The translations under genes were made by a program, and so were the position numbers. A DNA stretch of 64,000 bases from Mycolicibacterium wolinskyi (lineage in GTDB: Bacteria > Actinomycetota > Actinomycetes > Mycobacteriales > Mycobacteriaceae): positions 186,001 through 250,000 of the forward strand of contig NZ_LQQA01000030.1 in NCBI RefSeq assembly GCF_002101965.1. Reading direction: 5' to 3'. Below the pieces are notes generated by a model. It worked only from the letters and a program-made list of their open reading frames with translations. It was not told the origin of the DNA and ran no database searches. Shown piece after piece: positions 52,439 to 61,485 of the stretch; the first letter of the stretch is position 1, and the number at the start of each line of letters is the position of its first letter.

Positions 52439-54223
52439 ATGTTGGACTTTCTTCCTGGACTTCCCGGCCCGGACGAGCTGCGGGCACTCGTACGCCGCGT
52501 CGACACCGCGCGTCACAACGGGGTGCCCAGCGGCTGCGTGCTGGAGCTCGACCTGCTGTCGGTGCCGCCGGAGACCGTCGGATTCGATCCGTTCGCGATG
52601 ATCGCGAGCGGCGGACGGCCCCTGGTGCTGCGCCAGGCCGTCGCGGCCATCCACCGCGCGGCCGAAGACGACCGGGTGGCCGGGTTGATCGCGCGCGTGC
52701 AGATCCCGGCCGCCGCAGCCGGTCCGGTGCAGGAACTGCGGGATGCGATCGCCGCGTTCGGCGCGGTGAAGCCGACGCTGGCCTGGGCCGAAACCTATCC
52801 GGGCACCCTGTCGTACTACCTGGCATCGGCATTCCGCGAGGTGTGGATGCAGCCGTCGGGAACCGTCGGGCTCGTCGGCTTCGCGACAAGCGCGATGTTC
52901 CTGCGCGACGCGCTGGACAAGGCCGGCATCGAGGCACAGTTCGTTGCCCGCGGCGAATACAAGTCAGCGGCAAACCTTTTCACGCAGGACCGCTACACCG
53001 ATGCCCACCGCGAGGCCGACAGTCGGCTGATCGAGAGCCTGCAGGGCCAGGTCTGGCAGGCCGTCGCCGAGTCACGCAATCTCGAACCCGAGGCGATCAA
53101 CGCGCTCGCCGACCAGGCTCCGCTGCTGCGTGACGCCGCGGTGACCGGCGGCCTGGTCGATCGCATCGGCTTTCGCGATGAGGCGTACGCCCGTATCGGC
53201 GAGTTGTCGGGTGGGCCGCAGAACGTCGAGGCCGACGACGAAGATGCACCGCCGCGGCTGTATCTGTCGCGCTATGCGCGGGCGACGGCACCGAAACCTG
53301 CTCCGCCGCTTCCGCAATTGCCGGGCCGCAAGGCCAAACCGACCATCGCCGTGGTGACCCTGCACGGCCCCATCGTCAGCGGGCGAGGTGGCCCGCAGAT
53401 GCTGCCGTTCGGGAACTCGAGTGCCGGTGGCGACACCATCGCGGCGGCGCTGCGCGAGGCGGCCGCAGACGACGACGTGTCGGCGATCGTGTTGCGGGTG
53501 GACAGCCCCGGTGGATCGGTCACAGGCTCGGAAACCATTTGGCGCGAAGTGATTCGGACGCGCGACTCCGGCAAGCCGGTGGTGGCCTCGATGGGTGCGG
53601 TTGCCGCATCGGGTGGCTACTACGTGTCGATGGGCGCCAACGAGATCGTCGCCAACGCGGGAACCATCACGGGCTCGATCGGCGTGGTCACCGGAAAGTT
53701 GATCTCCCGTGAGCTCAAAGACAAGCTCGGGGTGGGCTCAGACGGCGTGCGTACCAACGCGAATGCCGATGCGTGGTCGACCAACGCGCCGTTCACCGAT
53801 GAGCAGCACGCGCAGGTCGAGGCCGAGGCCGACCTGTTCTACACCGACTTCATCGAGCGGGTCGCCCACGGCCGCAACCTTTCGGTCGAGGCGGTCGACG
53901 CGGTTGCGCGTGGCCGGGTGTGGACGGGGGCGGATGCCAAGGAACACGGGCTGGTCGACGAACTCGGCGGACTTCGCGCCGCGGTCACGCGCGCCAAGGT
54001 GCTGGCCGGGCTGGAGCCGGACACCGAGGTGCGGGTGGTGAGCTTCCCGGGCACATCGTGGCTGGACATGTTGCGGCCCAAGCCCTCGTCCCAGCCGGCG
54101 GCGGCCTCGTTGCCGCAGGCCCTTGGTGCGTTGCTGGGACAGTCGGTGGCTGGTGTGCTCGATCACGCCGAGCGGTCGGTTACCGGGGTCAGCGCGCTGT
54201 GGGTGGGGGATTACCGGTTCTGA
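52439..54223 (+). CDS. sppA: Signal peptide peptidase SppA, long (67K) type
   Basis: A 594-aa protein of the duplicated SppA form. The N-terminal half has the general-base Lys in ARGEYKSAANLF; the C-terminal half has the Ser nucleophile in MGAVAASGGYYVSMGA and GTITGSIGVVTGK. It degrades released signal peptides at the membrane. No obvious N-terminal anchor helix is seen. The position between rplO and the methyltransferases matches M. tuberculosis Rv0724. Confidence 0.9.
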   Translation: MLDFLPGLPGPDELRALVRRVDTARHNGVPSGCVLELDLLSVPPETVGFDPFAMIASGGRPLVLRQAVAAIHRAAEDDRVAGLIARVQIPAAAAGPVQELRDAIAAFGAVKPTLAWAETYPGTLSYYLASAFREVWMQPSGTVGLVGFATSAMFLRDALDKAGIEAQFVARGEYKSAANLFTQDRYTDAHREADSRLIESLQGQVWQAVAESRNLEPEAINALADQAPLLRDAAVTGGLVDRIGFRDEAYARIGELSGGPQNVEADDEDAPPRLYLSRYARATAPKPAPPLPQLPGRKAKPTIAVVTLHGPIVSGRGGPQMLPFGNSSAGGDTIAAALREAAADDDVSAIVLRVDSPGGSVTGSETIWREVIRTRDSGKPVVASMGAVAASGGYYVSMGANEIVANAGTITGSIGVVTGKLISRELKDKLGVGSDGVRTNANADAWSTNAPFTDEQHAQVEAEADLFYTDFIERVAHGRNLSVEAVDAVARGRVWTGADAKEHGLVDELGGLRAAVTRAKVLAGLEPDTEVRVVSFPGTSWLDMLRPKPSSQPAAASLPQALGALLGQSVAGVLDHAERSVTGVSALWVGDYRF

Positions 54224-54794
54224 CCGCGCGCCTATGCGACTCGAACCCGAGTTGTCGATGCGCCCGGCTATGAGCGACAAAGTCGCTGAAATCGCCTCTG
54301 CCGCAACATTGGTCACAGAGGTGCCACGCTCTGAGTCGCATGTGTCCGTGTGGCACCACCGGTCACGCTGGTTCCGTAATCTGACCTGCCCGCCTTGTAG
54401 CGACATTGTCGCTGGCAAGGTGGGTTGAATACGGACCCGCAATCGACGCCTTGACGTGGGATATCGGTGGGCGGATGGCCCACATTCGAAATGTTCCGCG
54501 TATGAAGCGCGGTGGCGGTCCGAAGCCGATTTTCCGCCACAGCGCTGAACGCAGCGATACTGGCGTGGATTGCGTTGCCCCGAAGTCGGAAGTCGCGCAC
54601 CGTTGCCCGCCTTGGCGAGCGACATTGTCGCTGTAACGCGGGCAGCCGAAATCGCGTTGCCGGCGTGACCGTTGAGGCAAGAGTAGCTTTGCGTGACTCG
54701 CGGCTTGGTGCAGGTGTGACGAGCGTTGCCCGCGAGGCGATTTCAGCGACATTGTCGCTCATAGCCGGGCGCAACGACTACGTGCTGTACCTGC
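54224..54794. repeat. 571-bp gene-free stretch of interspersed palindromic repeats
   Basis: The palindrome AGCGACATTGTCGCT occurs at 54399-54413, 54618-54632 and 54745-54759, with a near copy AGCGACAAAGTCGCT at 54273-54287. A 40-bp inverted repeat with one mismatch links 54259-54298 and 54734-54773. CCCGCCTTG precedes two of the palindromes directly. Peptides read on both strands begin alike (RPAMSDKVAEIAS / RPAMSDNVAEIAS), as expected of repeats rather than genes. No credible CDS is present. Confidence 0.7.
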
Positions 54795-55706
54795 TCAGCC
54801 GAATGTCCCGCTCACATAGACGATTTCGCCCAGTGGATCGTCCTCGCCGAGGTCAGGCACCGGCAGGCCGTAGCGCGTGAACAGCTCCGACCGCGGCACG
54901 GAATTCATCTGCCAGCCCTTGCCGGCGAGATAGTCTGCCGCGGAATGCCGTTCACCGTGGTAGATGAGTGACGGCATGTCGAGGTTCAGCCCGAACTGAC
55001 TGAACGTCGCGGTTGCCTCGCGCGCCTTCTCCTCATCGAAATCCTTCAAGGCGGGCACGAACTCGGTGGCGACCGAGCTACCGGGTGCGCTGAGCTCGGC
55101 GATGTTGTCGAACAGCCGGTCCTGCGCGTCCGGCGGCAGATAGATCAGCAGACCCTCCGCACACCACGCGGTCGGAGCCGACGGGTCGAATCCGGCGGCG
55201 CGCAGTGCGGCGGGCCAGTCCTCACGCAGGTCGATCGGCACGGTGTGCCGCTCGGCCGCGGGTTCGGCGCCCAGCCCGGCAAGCGTCCGGGTCTTGAACT
55301 CGATGACGTCGGGCTGGTCGATCTCAAAGACCACGGTGCCAGCCGGCCAGGGCAACCGGTAGGCCCGCGAGTCCAGGCCCGACGCGAGGATCACCGCCTG
55401 GCGGATACCGCCTTCCGTCGACGCGACGAAGAAGTCGTCGAAAAACTTTGTCCGGACGGCCATCTCGTCGATGTTCGCGCGGACGCGCGCGGCGGCGTCG
55501 GGCACAACGGCCTCGATGTCGAGCGTGCCGTCGACCATCGCGGTGAACGCGTCGATGCCCACAGCGCGCACCAGCGGTGCCGCGAACGGGTCATCGATCA
55601 GCCCGCGCGGATCCTGGCTGGCGATGGCGCGCCCGGCGGCGACCATCGTCGCGGTGGCGCCGACGCTGGACGCCAGATCCCAGGTGTCGTTGTCGCTGCG
55701 TGCCAT
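54795..55706 (-). CDS. SAM-dependent methyltransferase, paralogue 4 of 4
   Basis: A 303-aa class I methyltransferase of the large mycobacterial family related to leucine carboxyl methyltransferases. Landmarks are ARSDNDTWDLASSVGATATM, the SAM loop VILASGLDSRAYRL, the acidic VFEIDQPDVIEFK and WCAEGLLIYLPPDAQDRLFD. ATG 55706 is chosen by alignment with its paralogues; the longer frame runs into the next gene. Equivalent to the Rv0725c/Rv0726c/Rv0731c group between sppA and secY. Substrate unknown. Confidence 0.88.
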   Translation of the reverse strand: MARSDNDTWDLASSVGATATMVAAGRAIASQDPRGLIDDPFAAPLVRAVGIDAFTAMVDGTLDIEAVVPDAAARVRANIDEMAVRTKFFDDFFVASTEGGIRQAVILASGLDSRAYRLPWPAGTVVFEIDQPDVIEFKTRTLAGLGAEPAAERHTVPIDLREDWPAALRAAGFDPSAPTAWCAEGLLIYLPPDAQDRLFDNIAELSAPGSSVATEFVPALKDFDEEKAREATATFSQFGLNLDMPSLIYHGERHSAADYLAGKGWQMNSVPRSELFTRYGLPVPDLGEDDPLGEIVYVSGTFG

Positions 55707-55713
55707 CAATTCC

Positions 55714-56610
55714 TCACTTGAACTGAGCCGACAGGTAACCCGAGTCACCGGCGAGTTCGGCCAGGTCCTCGGGGAGTTCGAAGCCGTTCCCAGCGTAGGC
55801 GTCGCGCGTGGACTCCACCGTCACCCGCCAGCCGTGTGAGCTCAGATAGTCGCGGGCCGTGTGGCGCTCGCCCGAATAGAACAGGTCCTTCAGGTCGACT
55901 TCGGACCCGACGCGCTTCGACCACTCGCTGACCTTCTTGGTCCATTCCTCGGACAGCATGTTCATGTCCATGTGCTCGGTGGCCAGCCGGCTGCCCGGAG
56001 CCGACAGTGCGGTGATGTTGTCGAAGAGCCGGTCCTGGGCGTCTGGCGGCAGATAGATCAGTAGCCCTTCGGCGATCCAGGCGGTCGGGGCGGACGGATC
56101 GAAGCCCGCGGCGCGCAGCGCGGCAGGCCAGTCGTCCCGCAGGTCGATGGCGACCGCGCGACGTTCGGCACCCGGTTCGGCGCCCAGCTTGGCCAGGGTC
56201 TGGCTCTTGAACTCGATGACTTCGGGCTGATCCACCTCGAACACCACGCTGCCCGGCGACCAGTTCAGCCGGTAGGCGCGGGTGTCGAGCCCGGAAGCCA
56301 GGATGACCGCCTGCCGGATGCCTGCCGCACCGGCTGCCGAGAAGAAGTCGTCGAAAAACCGGGTGCGCACGGCGATCTGCTCACACATGCGCTGCCGGTC
56401 GAGCATCTGGTCGCCTGCGACGCACAACTCGCCGTTGGCGAGCTTGATGAAATGTTCCAGACCCACCGCGTTGACGAGCGCATCGGCGTACGGGTCGTTG
56501 ATGAGCGGGTCAGGCTGTTTGGTCGCCAGCGCACGGGACGCGGCGACGCCGGTAGCGGTCGAGCCGACGCTGCTTGCCAGATCCCACGTGTCGCCATCGG
56601 TGCGTGCCAT
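55714..56610 (-). CDS. SAM-dependent methyltransferase, paralogue 3 of 4
   Basis: A 298-aa paralogue: ARTDGDTWDLASSVGSTATG, VILASGLDTRAYRL, VFEVDQPEVIEFKSQTLAKL and WIAEGLLIYLPPDAQDRLFD. It differs from the others in the segment after residue 65 (VGLEHFIKLANGELCVAG) and in the C-terminal substrate region. It ends 7 bp before the next gene, so the four form one operon transcribed leftwards. Confidence 0.88.
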   Translation of the reverse strand: MARTDGDTWDLASSVGSTATGVAASRALATKQPDPLINDPYADALVNAVGLEHFIKLANGELCVAGDQMLDRQRMCEQIAVRTRFFDDFFSAAGAAGIRQAVILASGLDTRAYRLNWSPGSVVFEVDQPEVIEFKSQTLAKLGAEPGAERRAVAIDLRDDWPAALRAAGFDPSAPTAWIAEGLLIYLPPDAQDRLFDNITALSAPGSRLATEHMDMNMLSEEWTKKVSEWSKRVGSEVDLKDLFYSGERHTARDYLSSHGWRVTVESTRDAYAGNGFELPEDLAELAGDSGYLSAQFK

Positions 56611-56617
56611 CGGATTC

Positions 56618-57520
56618 CTACTTTCGTATCGCGGTTACCGCCAACGAACTACGCATCGGTGCGTTGTCGTCGGTGTCGGGAAATGTGCGGCCGTAGTCGG
56701 CGAACATCTCGGTCCGGGGACGCGTCGTCACCTGCCAGCCGTGCTGCGTCAGGTACCCGTCCACCGGGCTGCGATCGCCGTCGTACCAGAGGTCGGACAG
56801 GTCGATGTCCAGGCCGTGCTCGCGCCAGCGTTGGCTCATGGCCTGGCCGCGCTCCCGGAAAGTCGCCCCGACATCGAGGTGGAACTCGGTGGCGAGCCGG
56901 CTGCCAGGGGCGCTCAATGCGGTGATGTTGTCGAAGAGCCGGTCCTGGGCCTCGGGCGGCAGGTAGATCAACAGCCCTTCGGCGATCCAGGCCGTCGGGA
57001 CGGACGGATCGAAGCCGGCGGCGCGCAGAGCCGCAGGCCAGTCGTCCCGCAGATCCACCGCAACCGCCCGGCGTTCGGCGCTCGGGGCGGCCCCGATGCC
57101 GGCCATGGTCGCCGACTTCGCCTCGATCACCTGAGGCTGGTCGATCTCGTAGACGACGGTACCGGCGGGCCAGGCCAACCGGTAGGCGCGCGAGTCGAGA
57201 CCGGAAGCGAGGATCACGGCCTGCCGGATGCCCGCCGCACCGGCCGCCGAGAAGAAGTCGTCGAAGAAGCGGGTGCGGACGGCCATGACCGAGATCATCA
57301 TCTGCGCGGCCGCGGCGTCCTCACCGTCCAACTCGACGTCACCGTCGACCAGCTTGGTGAAGAAGTCCACGCCCACCGCACGGACCAGGGCAGCGGCATA
57401 CGGATCGTCGATCAGAGGCTGCGGTTCCGCGCTGGCGAGGGCACGCGCCGCGGCGACCATGGTCGCCGTCGCACCCACGCTCGAGGCGAGGTCCCAGTTG
57501 TCGGTGTCGGAGCGCGCCAT
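56618..57520 (-). CDS. SAM-dependent methyltransferase, paralogue 2 of 4
   Basis: A 300-aa paralogue: ARSDTDNWDLASSVGATATM, VILASGLDSRAYRL, VYEIDQPQVIEAK and WIAEGLLIYLPPEAQDRLFD. The C-terminal lid region (LSDLWYDGDRSPVDGYLTQH) is specific to this copy. Spacing to its neighbours is 7-9 bp. Confidence 0.88.
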   Translation of the reverse strand: MARSDTDNWDLASSVGATATMVAAARALASAEPQPLIDDPYAAALVRAVGVDFFTKLVDGDVELDGEDAAAAQMMISVMAVRTRFFDDFFSAAGAAGIRQAVILASGLDSRAYRLAWPAGTVVYEIDQPQVIEAKSATMAGIGAAPSAERRAVAVDLRDDWPAALRAAGFDPSVPTAWIAEGLLIYLPPEAQDRLFDNITALSAPGSRLATEFHLDVGATFRERGQAMSQRWREHGLDIDLSDLWYDGDRSPVDGYLTQHGWQVTTRPRTEMFADYGRTFPDTDDNAPMRSSLAVTAIRK

Positions 57521-57529
57521 CGGGCGGTC

Positions 57530-58444
57530 CTACTTCTCGGCGCTGATGTAGACGACGGACGCGAACTGGGCATCGTCTTCGATCGGCGGCAGACCGGTGC
57601 GGACGAGGAGGTCGTTGGTGCTGATGCTCGTGGTGCGCCAGCCGTGCCCGTCCAGGTATGCCGTCACGTCGGCGCGATCGCCGAGGAACACCAGCTCGCT
57701 GAAATCGAGGTCGAACCCGTGGGCCTTCCACCGATCGGAGAAATCCTGCATCCGCGCGCGGATGGCTTCCTGATCCTCTGCCTTGGTGCTCGGGACGCCT
57801 TCGACACCGACGCGGCTGCCCGGCGCACTCAGCTCGGTGATCAGGTCGAGCAACCGGTCCTGGGCTTCTGGCGGCAGGTAGCCGAGAAGGCCTTCAGCGA
57901 TCCAGGCGGTCGGTTTGGTTGAGTCGAATCCGGCCGCCCGCAGGGCCGCGGGCCAGTCGTAGCGCAGATCCTCGGCCACCGCGCGTCGGTCGGTGGTCGG
58001 GCCTGCGCCGAGTTCGGCGAGCGTGCGGGTCTTGAACTCGATCACCTGCGGTTGGTCGATCTCGAAGACCACGGTGCCGGCCGGCCACGGCAGCCGGTAG
58101 GCCCGCGAGTCCAACCCGGCGGCCAGGATCACGGCCTGCCGGATGCCTGCGCGCGAGGCGTCCAGGAAGAAGTCGTCGAAGAAGCGGGTGCGGGCGGCCA
58201 TGCCGTTGGCGAACCGGGTGAGGCCGGTCGCGGCCTCCTCGTCGAGGTCTTCGACCTTGAAATCACCGTCCACGAGCTTGGTGAAGAAGTCGACGCCGAC
58301 CGCGCGCACGAGCGGTCCTGCGTACGGGTCATCGATCACCGGATCTTCGGCGTTCGTCGCCATCGCCCGCGCGGCGGCAACCATCGTCGCGGTAGCTCCG
58401 ACGCTCGATGCCAAATCCCAAGTATCGTTGTCCGTCCGCGCCAT
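57530..58444 (-). CDS. SAM-dependent methyltransferase, paralogue 1 of 4
   Basis: A 304-aa paralogue and first gene of the leftward methyltransferase operon: ARTDNDTWDLASSVGATATM, VILAAGLDSRAYRL, VFEIDQPQVIEFK and WIAEGLLGYLPPEAQDRLLD. It has an acidic insertion (KVEDLDEEAATG) near residue 75. The promoter should lie in the 266-bp gap shared with secY. Confidence 0.88.
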   Translation of the reverse strand: MARTDNDTWDLASSVGATATMVAAARAMATNAEDPVIDDPYAGPLVRAVGVDFFTKLVDGDFKVEDLDEEAATGLTRFANGMAARTRFFDDFFLDASRAGIRQAVILAAGLDSRAYRLPWPAGTVVFEIDQPQVIEFKTRTLAELGAGPTTDRRAVAEDLRYDWPAALRAAGFDSTKPTAWIAEGLLGYLPPEAQDRLLDLITELSAPGSRVGVEGVPSTKAEDQEAIRARMQDFSDRWKAHGFDLDFSELVFLGDRADVTAYLDGHGWRTTSISTNDLLVRTGLPPIEDDAQFASVVYISAEK

Positions 58445-58710
58445 AACGTCCCCTTTTGTCCGTGTTAGTTAGTCGGTGTAACGAGCTGGCGCCGACTGTA
58501 CGCTCCGAATCTGAAGACAGCCTTAGCCCGCGGGAGCGCGCAGCGATGCGGGCCAACGAGGGTGCAACTGTTACTCTCGTAGACTGTTTGACAGCTGAGT
58601 TCGCAGGCTGCGCGCCTGCCGGACTGCTGCACATGACTTGACCAAACCGCTGGACCCACCAGCCCCATTTGGCACGCCGCGCTGAAGAGGTCGGCTGCGC
58701 AGGAGGAAGA
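58445..58710. promoter_or_regulatory. Divergent gap upstream of secY and the methyltransferases
   Basis: These 266 bp hold no gene. TAGACT (58580-58585) is a plausible -10 for secY, without a clear -35. The 5' leader of secY would be about 120 nt. No copy of the GGGTTGCCTTG element of the ribosomal promoters is present. Confidence 0.35.
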
Positions 58711-60036
58711 GTGCTTTCGGCTTTCATCTCGTCGCTGCGGACGGCCGACCTCAGACGCAAGATCCTGTTCACGCTGGGCGTGGTGATCCTGTATCGAGTC
58801 GGCGCGTCGATCCCCTCTCCCGGGGTGAACTACCCGAACGTGCAGAAGTGCATCGAGCAGGTGAGTGGCGGTGACTCGGCACAGATCTACTCGCTGATCA
58901 ACCTGTTCTCCGGTGGCGCACTGCTGCAGCTCACGGTGTTCGCGGTGGGCGTCATGCCCTACATCACCGCGAGCATCATCGTGCAGCTGTTGACGGTGGT
59001 CATCCCGCGGTTCGAGCAGCTGCGCAAGGAGGGCCAGGCCGGGCAGGCCAAGATGACGCAGTACACGCGTTATCTGTCGATCGCGTTGGCGATCCTGCAG
59101 GCCACGAGCATCGTGGCGCTCGCCGCCAACGGCGGCCTGCTGCAGGGCTGCTCGCTCGACATCATCCAGGACAGCTCGATCTTCGGGCTCATCGTCATCG
59201 TGATGGTCATGACCGCGGGCGCGGCCCTGGTGATGTGGATGGGCGAGCTCGTCACCGAGCGCGGCATCGGCAACGGCATGTCGCTGTTGATCTTCGCCGG
59301 TATCGCCGCCCGCATCCCGTCCGAGGGCCAGACCATCCTGGAGAGCCGCGGCGGCGTGGTGTTCACCGCGGTCTGCGTGGCCGCGCTGATCATCATCATC
59401 GGCGTCGTGTTCGTCGAGCAGGGCCAGCGTCGTATCCCGGTCCAGTACGCCAAGCGCATGGTGGGCCGCAAGATGTACGGCGGCACCTCGACCTACCTGC
59501 CGCTCAAGGTCAACCAGGCCGGCGTCATCCCGGTCATCTTCGCGTCGTCGCTCATCTACATCCCGCACCTGATCACGCAGTTGATCCAGAGCGGCAGCTC
59601 CAACCCGGGCACCGGCTGGTGGGACAAGTTCGTCGCCGACTACCTGACCAACCCCGCAGATCCGGTCTATATCGCGATCTACTTCGGCCTGATCGTGTTC
59701 TTCACGTACTTCTACGTGTCGATCACGTTCAACCCTGACGAGCGTGCCGACGAGATGAAGAAGTTCGGCGGGTTCATCCCGGGCATCCGGCCCGGTAAGC
59801 CGACCGCGGACTACCTGCGGTATGTGCTGAGTCGGATCACCCTGCCCGGCTCGATCTACCTCGGCGTGATCGCCGTGCTGCCGAACTTGTTCCTGGAGAT
59901 CGGTAACACCGGGTCGGTACAGAATCTGCCATTCGGCGGTACTGCGGTTCTCATCATGATCGGTGTCGGCTTGGATACCGTCAAACAAATCGAGAGCCAG
60001 CTCATGCAACGCAACTACGAAGGGTTCCTGAAGTGA
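58711..60036 (+). CDS. secY: Protein translocase subunit SecY
   Basis: A 441-aa ten-helix channel of the Sec system. GASIPSPGVNYP, the plug-helix region GGALLQLTVFAVGVMPYITA and ITERGIGNGMS-type VTERGIGNGMSLLIFAG are diagnostic. The GTG at 58711 with AGGAGG five nt upstream is chosen over the in-frame start at 58669; it gives the M. tuberculosis length. It overlaps adk by 4 bp (GTGA). Confidence 0.97.
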   Translation: MLSAFISSLRTADLRRKILFTLGVVILYRVGASIPSPGVNYPNVQKCIEQVSGGDSAQIYSLINLFSGGALLQLTVFAVGVMPYITASIIVQLLTVVIPRFEQLRKEGQAGQAKMTQYTRYLSIALAILQATSIVALAANGGLLQGCSLDIIQDSSIFGLIVIVMVMTAGAALVMWMGELVTERGIGNGMSLLIFAGIAARIPSEGQTILESRGGVVFTAVCVAALIIIIGVVFVEQGQRRIPVQYAKRMVGRKMYGGTSTYLPLKVNQAGVIPVIFASSLIYIPHLITQLIQSGSSNPGTGWWDKFVADYLTNPADPVYIAIYFGLIVFFTYFYVSITFNPDERADEMKKFGGFIPGIRPGKPTADYLRYVLSRITLPGSIYLGVIAVLPNLFLEIGNTGSVQNLPFGGTAVLIMIGVGLDTVKQIESQLMQRNYEGFLK

Positions 60037-60578
60037 GAGTCGTTCTACTCGGACCGCCCGGTGCGGGCAAAGGCACGCAGGCAGAGAAGCTGTCCGAGAA
60101 GCTCGGCATCCCGCAAATCTCCACCGGGGATCTTTTCCGCAAGAACATCGGCGACGGCACGCCGCTCGGCGTGGAGGCCAAGCGCTACCTCGACGCAGGC
60201 GACCTGGTGCCGGCCGAACTGACGAACCGCCTGGTCGAGGACCGTATCGACCAAGAGGACGCGGCTGCCGGATTTATTCTCGACGGCTACCCGCGCTCGG
60301 TCGAGCAGGCCGGTGCGCTCAAGGACATGCTGGCCGCCCGCAACACCAAGCTGGACGCGGTGCTGGAGTTCCAGGTTTCCGAGGACGAACTGCTGACCCG
60401 CCTCAAGGGCCGCGGACGCGCCGACGACACCGACGAGGTGATCCGCAACCGGATGAAGGTCTACCGCGACGAGACCGAGCCGTTGCTGGAGTACTACCGC
60501 GACGATCTGAAGACCGTTGACGCGGTGGGTGGTCTCGACGAGGTGTTCGCCCGGGCGCTGCGCGCACTCGGCAAGTGA
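60033..60578 (+). CDS. adk: Adenylate kinase
   Basis: A 181-aa adenylate kinase of the short type, as in M. tuberculosis. The P-loop is GPPGAGKGTQ; the AMP site has STGDLFRKN and DGYPRS; RLKGRGRADDTDEV shows the short LID without the Zn finger. It interconverts ATP, AMP and ADP. GTG starts overlap at both ends (GTGA), coupling secY-adk-map. Confidence 0.97.
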   Translation: MRVVLLGPPGAGKGTQAEKLSEKLGIPQISTGDLFRKNIGDGTPLGVEAKRYLDAGDLVPAELTNRLVEDRIDQEDAAAGFILDGYPRSVEQAGALKDMLAARNTKLDAVLEFQVSEDELLTRLKGRGRADDTDEVIRNRMKVYRDETEPLLEYYRDDLKTVDAVGGLDEVFARALRALGK

Positions 60579-61372
60579 TCAACCTGCCGGGGTTGCGCAA
60601 CCGCAAGGTCGTCGCGCAGCGCACCCCCGCAGAACTGGACGCGATGGCTGTCGCCGGCGCGCTCGTCGCCGCCGCATTGCGTGCGGTCCGGGCCGCCGCC
60701 GCGCCGGGCGTCTCGACGCTCGAGCTCGACCGCGTCGCCGAGTCCGTCATCCGCGACGGTGGTGGCACGCCGTCGTTCCTTGGCTACCACGGGTTTCCGG
60801 CCAGCATCTGCGCGTCGGTGAATGACCGTGTGGTGCACGGCATTCCATCGGCGAGTGAGGTGCTGGCCGCAGGCGATCTGGTGTCCATCGACTGCGGCGC
60901 CATCGTCGACGGCTGGCACGGCGACTCCGCCGTCACGTTCGGCGTCGGCACTCTGATCGACGCCGACGAGGCGCTCTCGGAGGCGACGAAAGCGGCCATG
61001 GAAGCCGGAATCGCGGCGATGGTGCCCGGCAACCGGCTCACCGACGTCTCGCACGCGATCGAGGTCGAGACGCACGCCGCCGAGACCCGGCATGACCGTA
61101 AGTACGGCATCGTCGCGGGCTACGGCGGGCACGGCATCGGCAGGCAGATGCACATGGACCCGTTCCTACCGAACGAGGGTTCGCCCGGACGCGGCCCGTA
61201 TCTGGCTCCCGGTGCGGTGCTGGCCATCGAGCCGATGCTGACGCTGGGCACCACCAAGACCGTGGTGCTCGAAGACGAGTGGACCGTCGTCACCGCCGAC
61301 GGCACGCGCGCCGCGCACTGGGAACACACCGTCGCCGTCACCGACGACGGGCCGCGCATCCTCACCCAGTAG
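60575..61372 (+). CDS. map: Methionine aminopeptidase, type I
   Basis: A 265-aa MetAP. Metal ligands are the two Asp in SIDCGAIVDGWHGDSAV, the His in GGHGIGRQMH, the Glu in AIEPMLTLG and the Glu in HWEHTVAV. It removes N-terminal Met from nascent proteins. There is no N-terminal SH3-binding extension, so it is the short MetAP form (M. tuberculosis Rv0734). GTG start overlapping the adk stop. Confidence 0.95.
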   Translation: MINLPGLRNRKVVAQRTPAELDAMAVAGALVAAALRAVRAAAAPGVSTLELDRVAESVIRDGGGTPSFLGYHGFPASICASVNDRVVHGIPSASEVLAAGDLVSIDCGAIVDGWHGDSAVTFGVGTLIDADEALSEATKAAMEAGIAAMVPGNRLTDVSHAIEVETHAAETRHDRKYGIVAGYGGHGIGRQMHMDPFLPNEGSPGRGPYLAPGAVLAIEPMLTLGTTKTVVLEDEWTVVTADGTRAAHWEHTVAVTDDGPRILTQ

Positions 61373-61440
61373 GGCCGCCAGCAATCACTACCTGTTTATC
61401 GCCTCAACCCTGGTGTGGTGGGCCCGCGCAAAGGTAGTAA

Positions 61441-61468
61441 TGAACTGGATCACCGCCAACGTCGTATC
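61441..61468 (+). promoter_or_regulatory. SigL-type autoregulated promoter
   Basis: TGAACT (61441-61446), 16 bp, CGTATC (61463-61468), close to the M. tuberculosis SigL pattern TGAACC-N16-CGTgtc. The start site near 61475 leaves a very short leader with the GGAGG of sigL. Confidence 0.6.
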
Positions 61469-61485
61469 AAAGACGGAGGTTGGGA

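Noticed and set aside
54313..54774. Small ORFs on both strands of the repeat stretch
   Set aside because: They start with near-identical peptides because of the inverted repeats, lack ribosome binding sites and have Arg/Ser-rich composition typical of out-of-frame GC-rich DNA.
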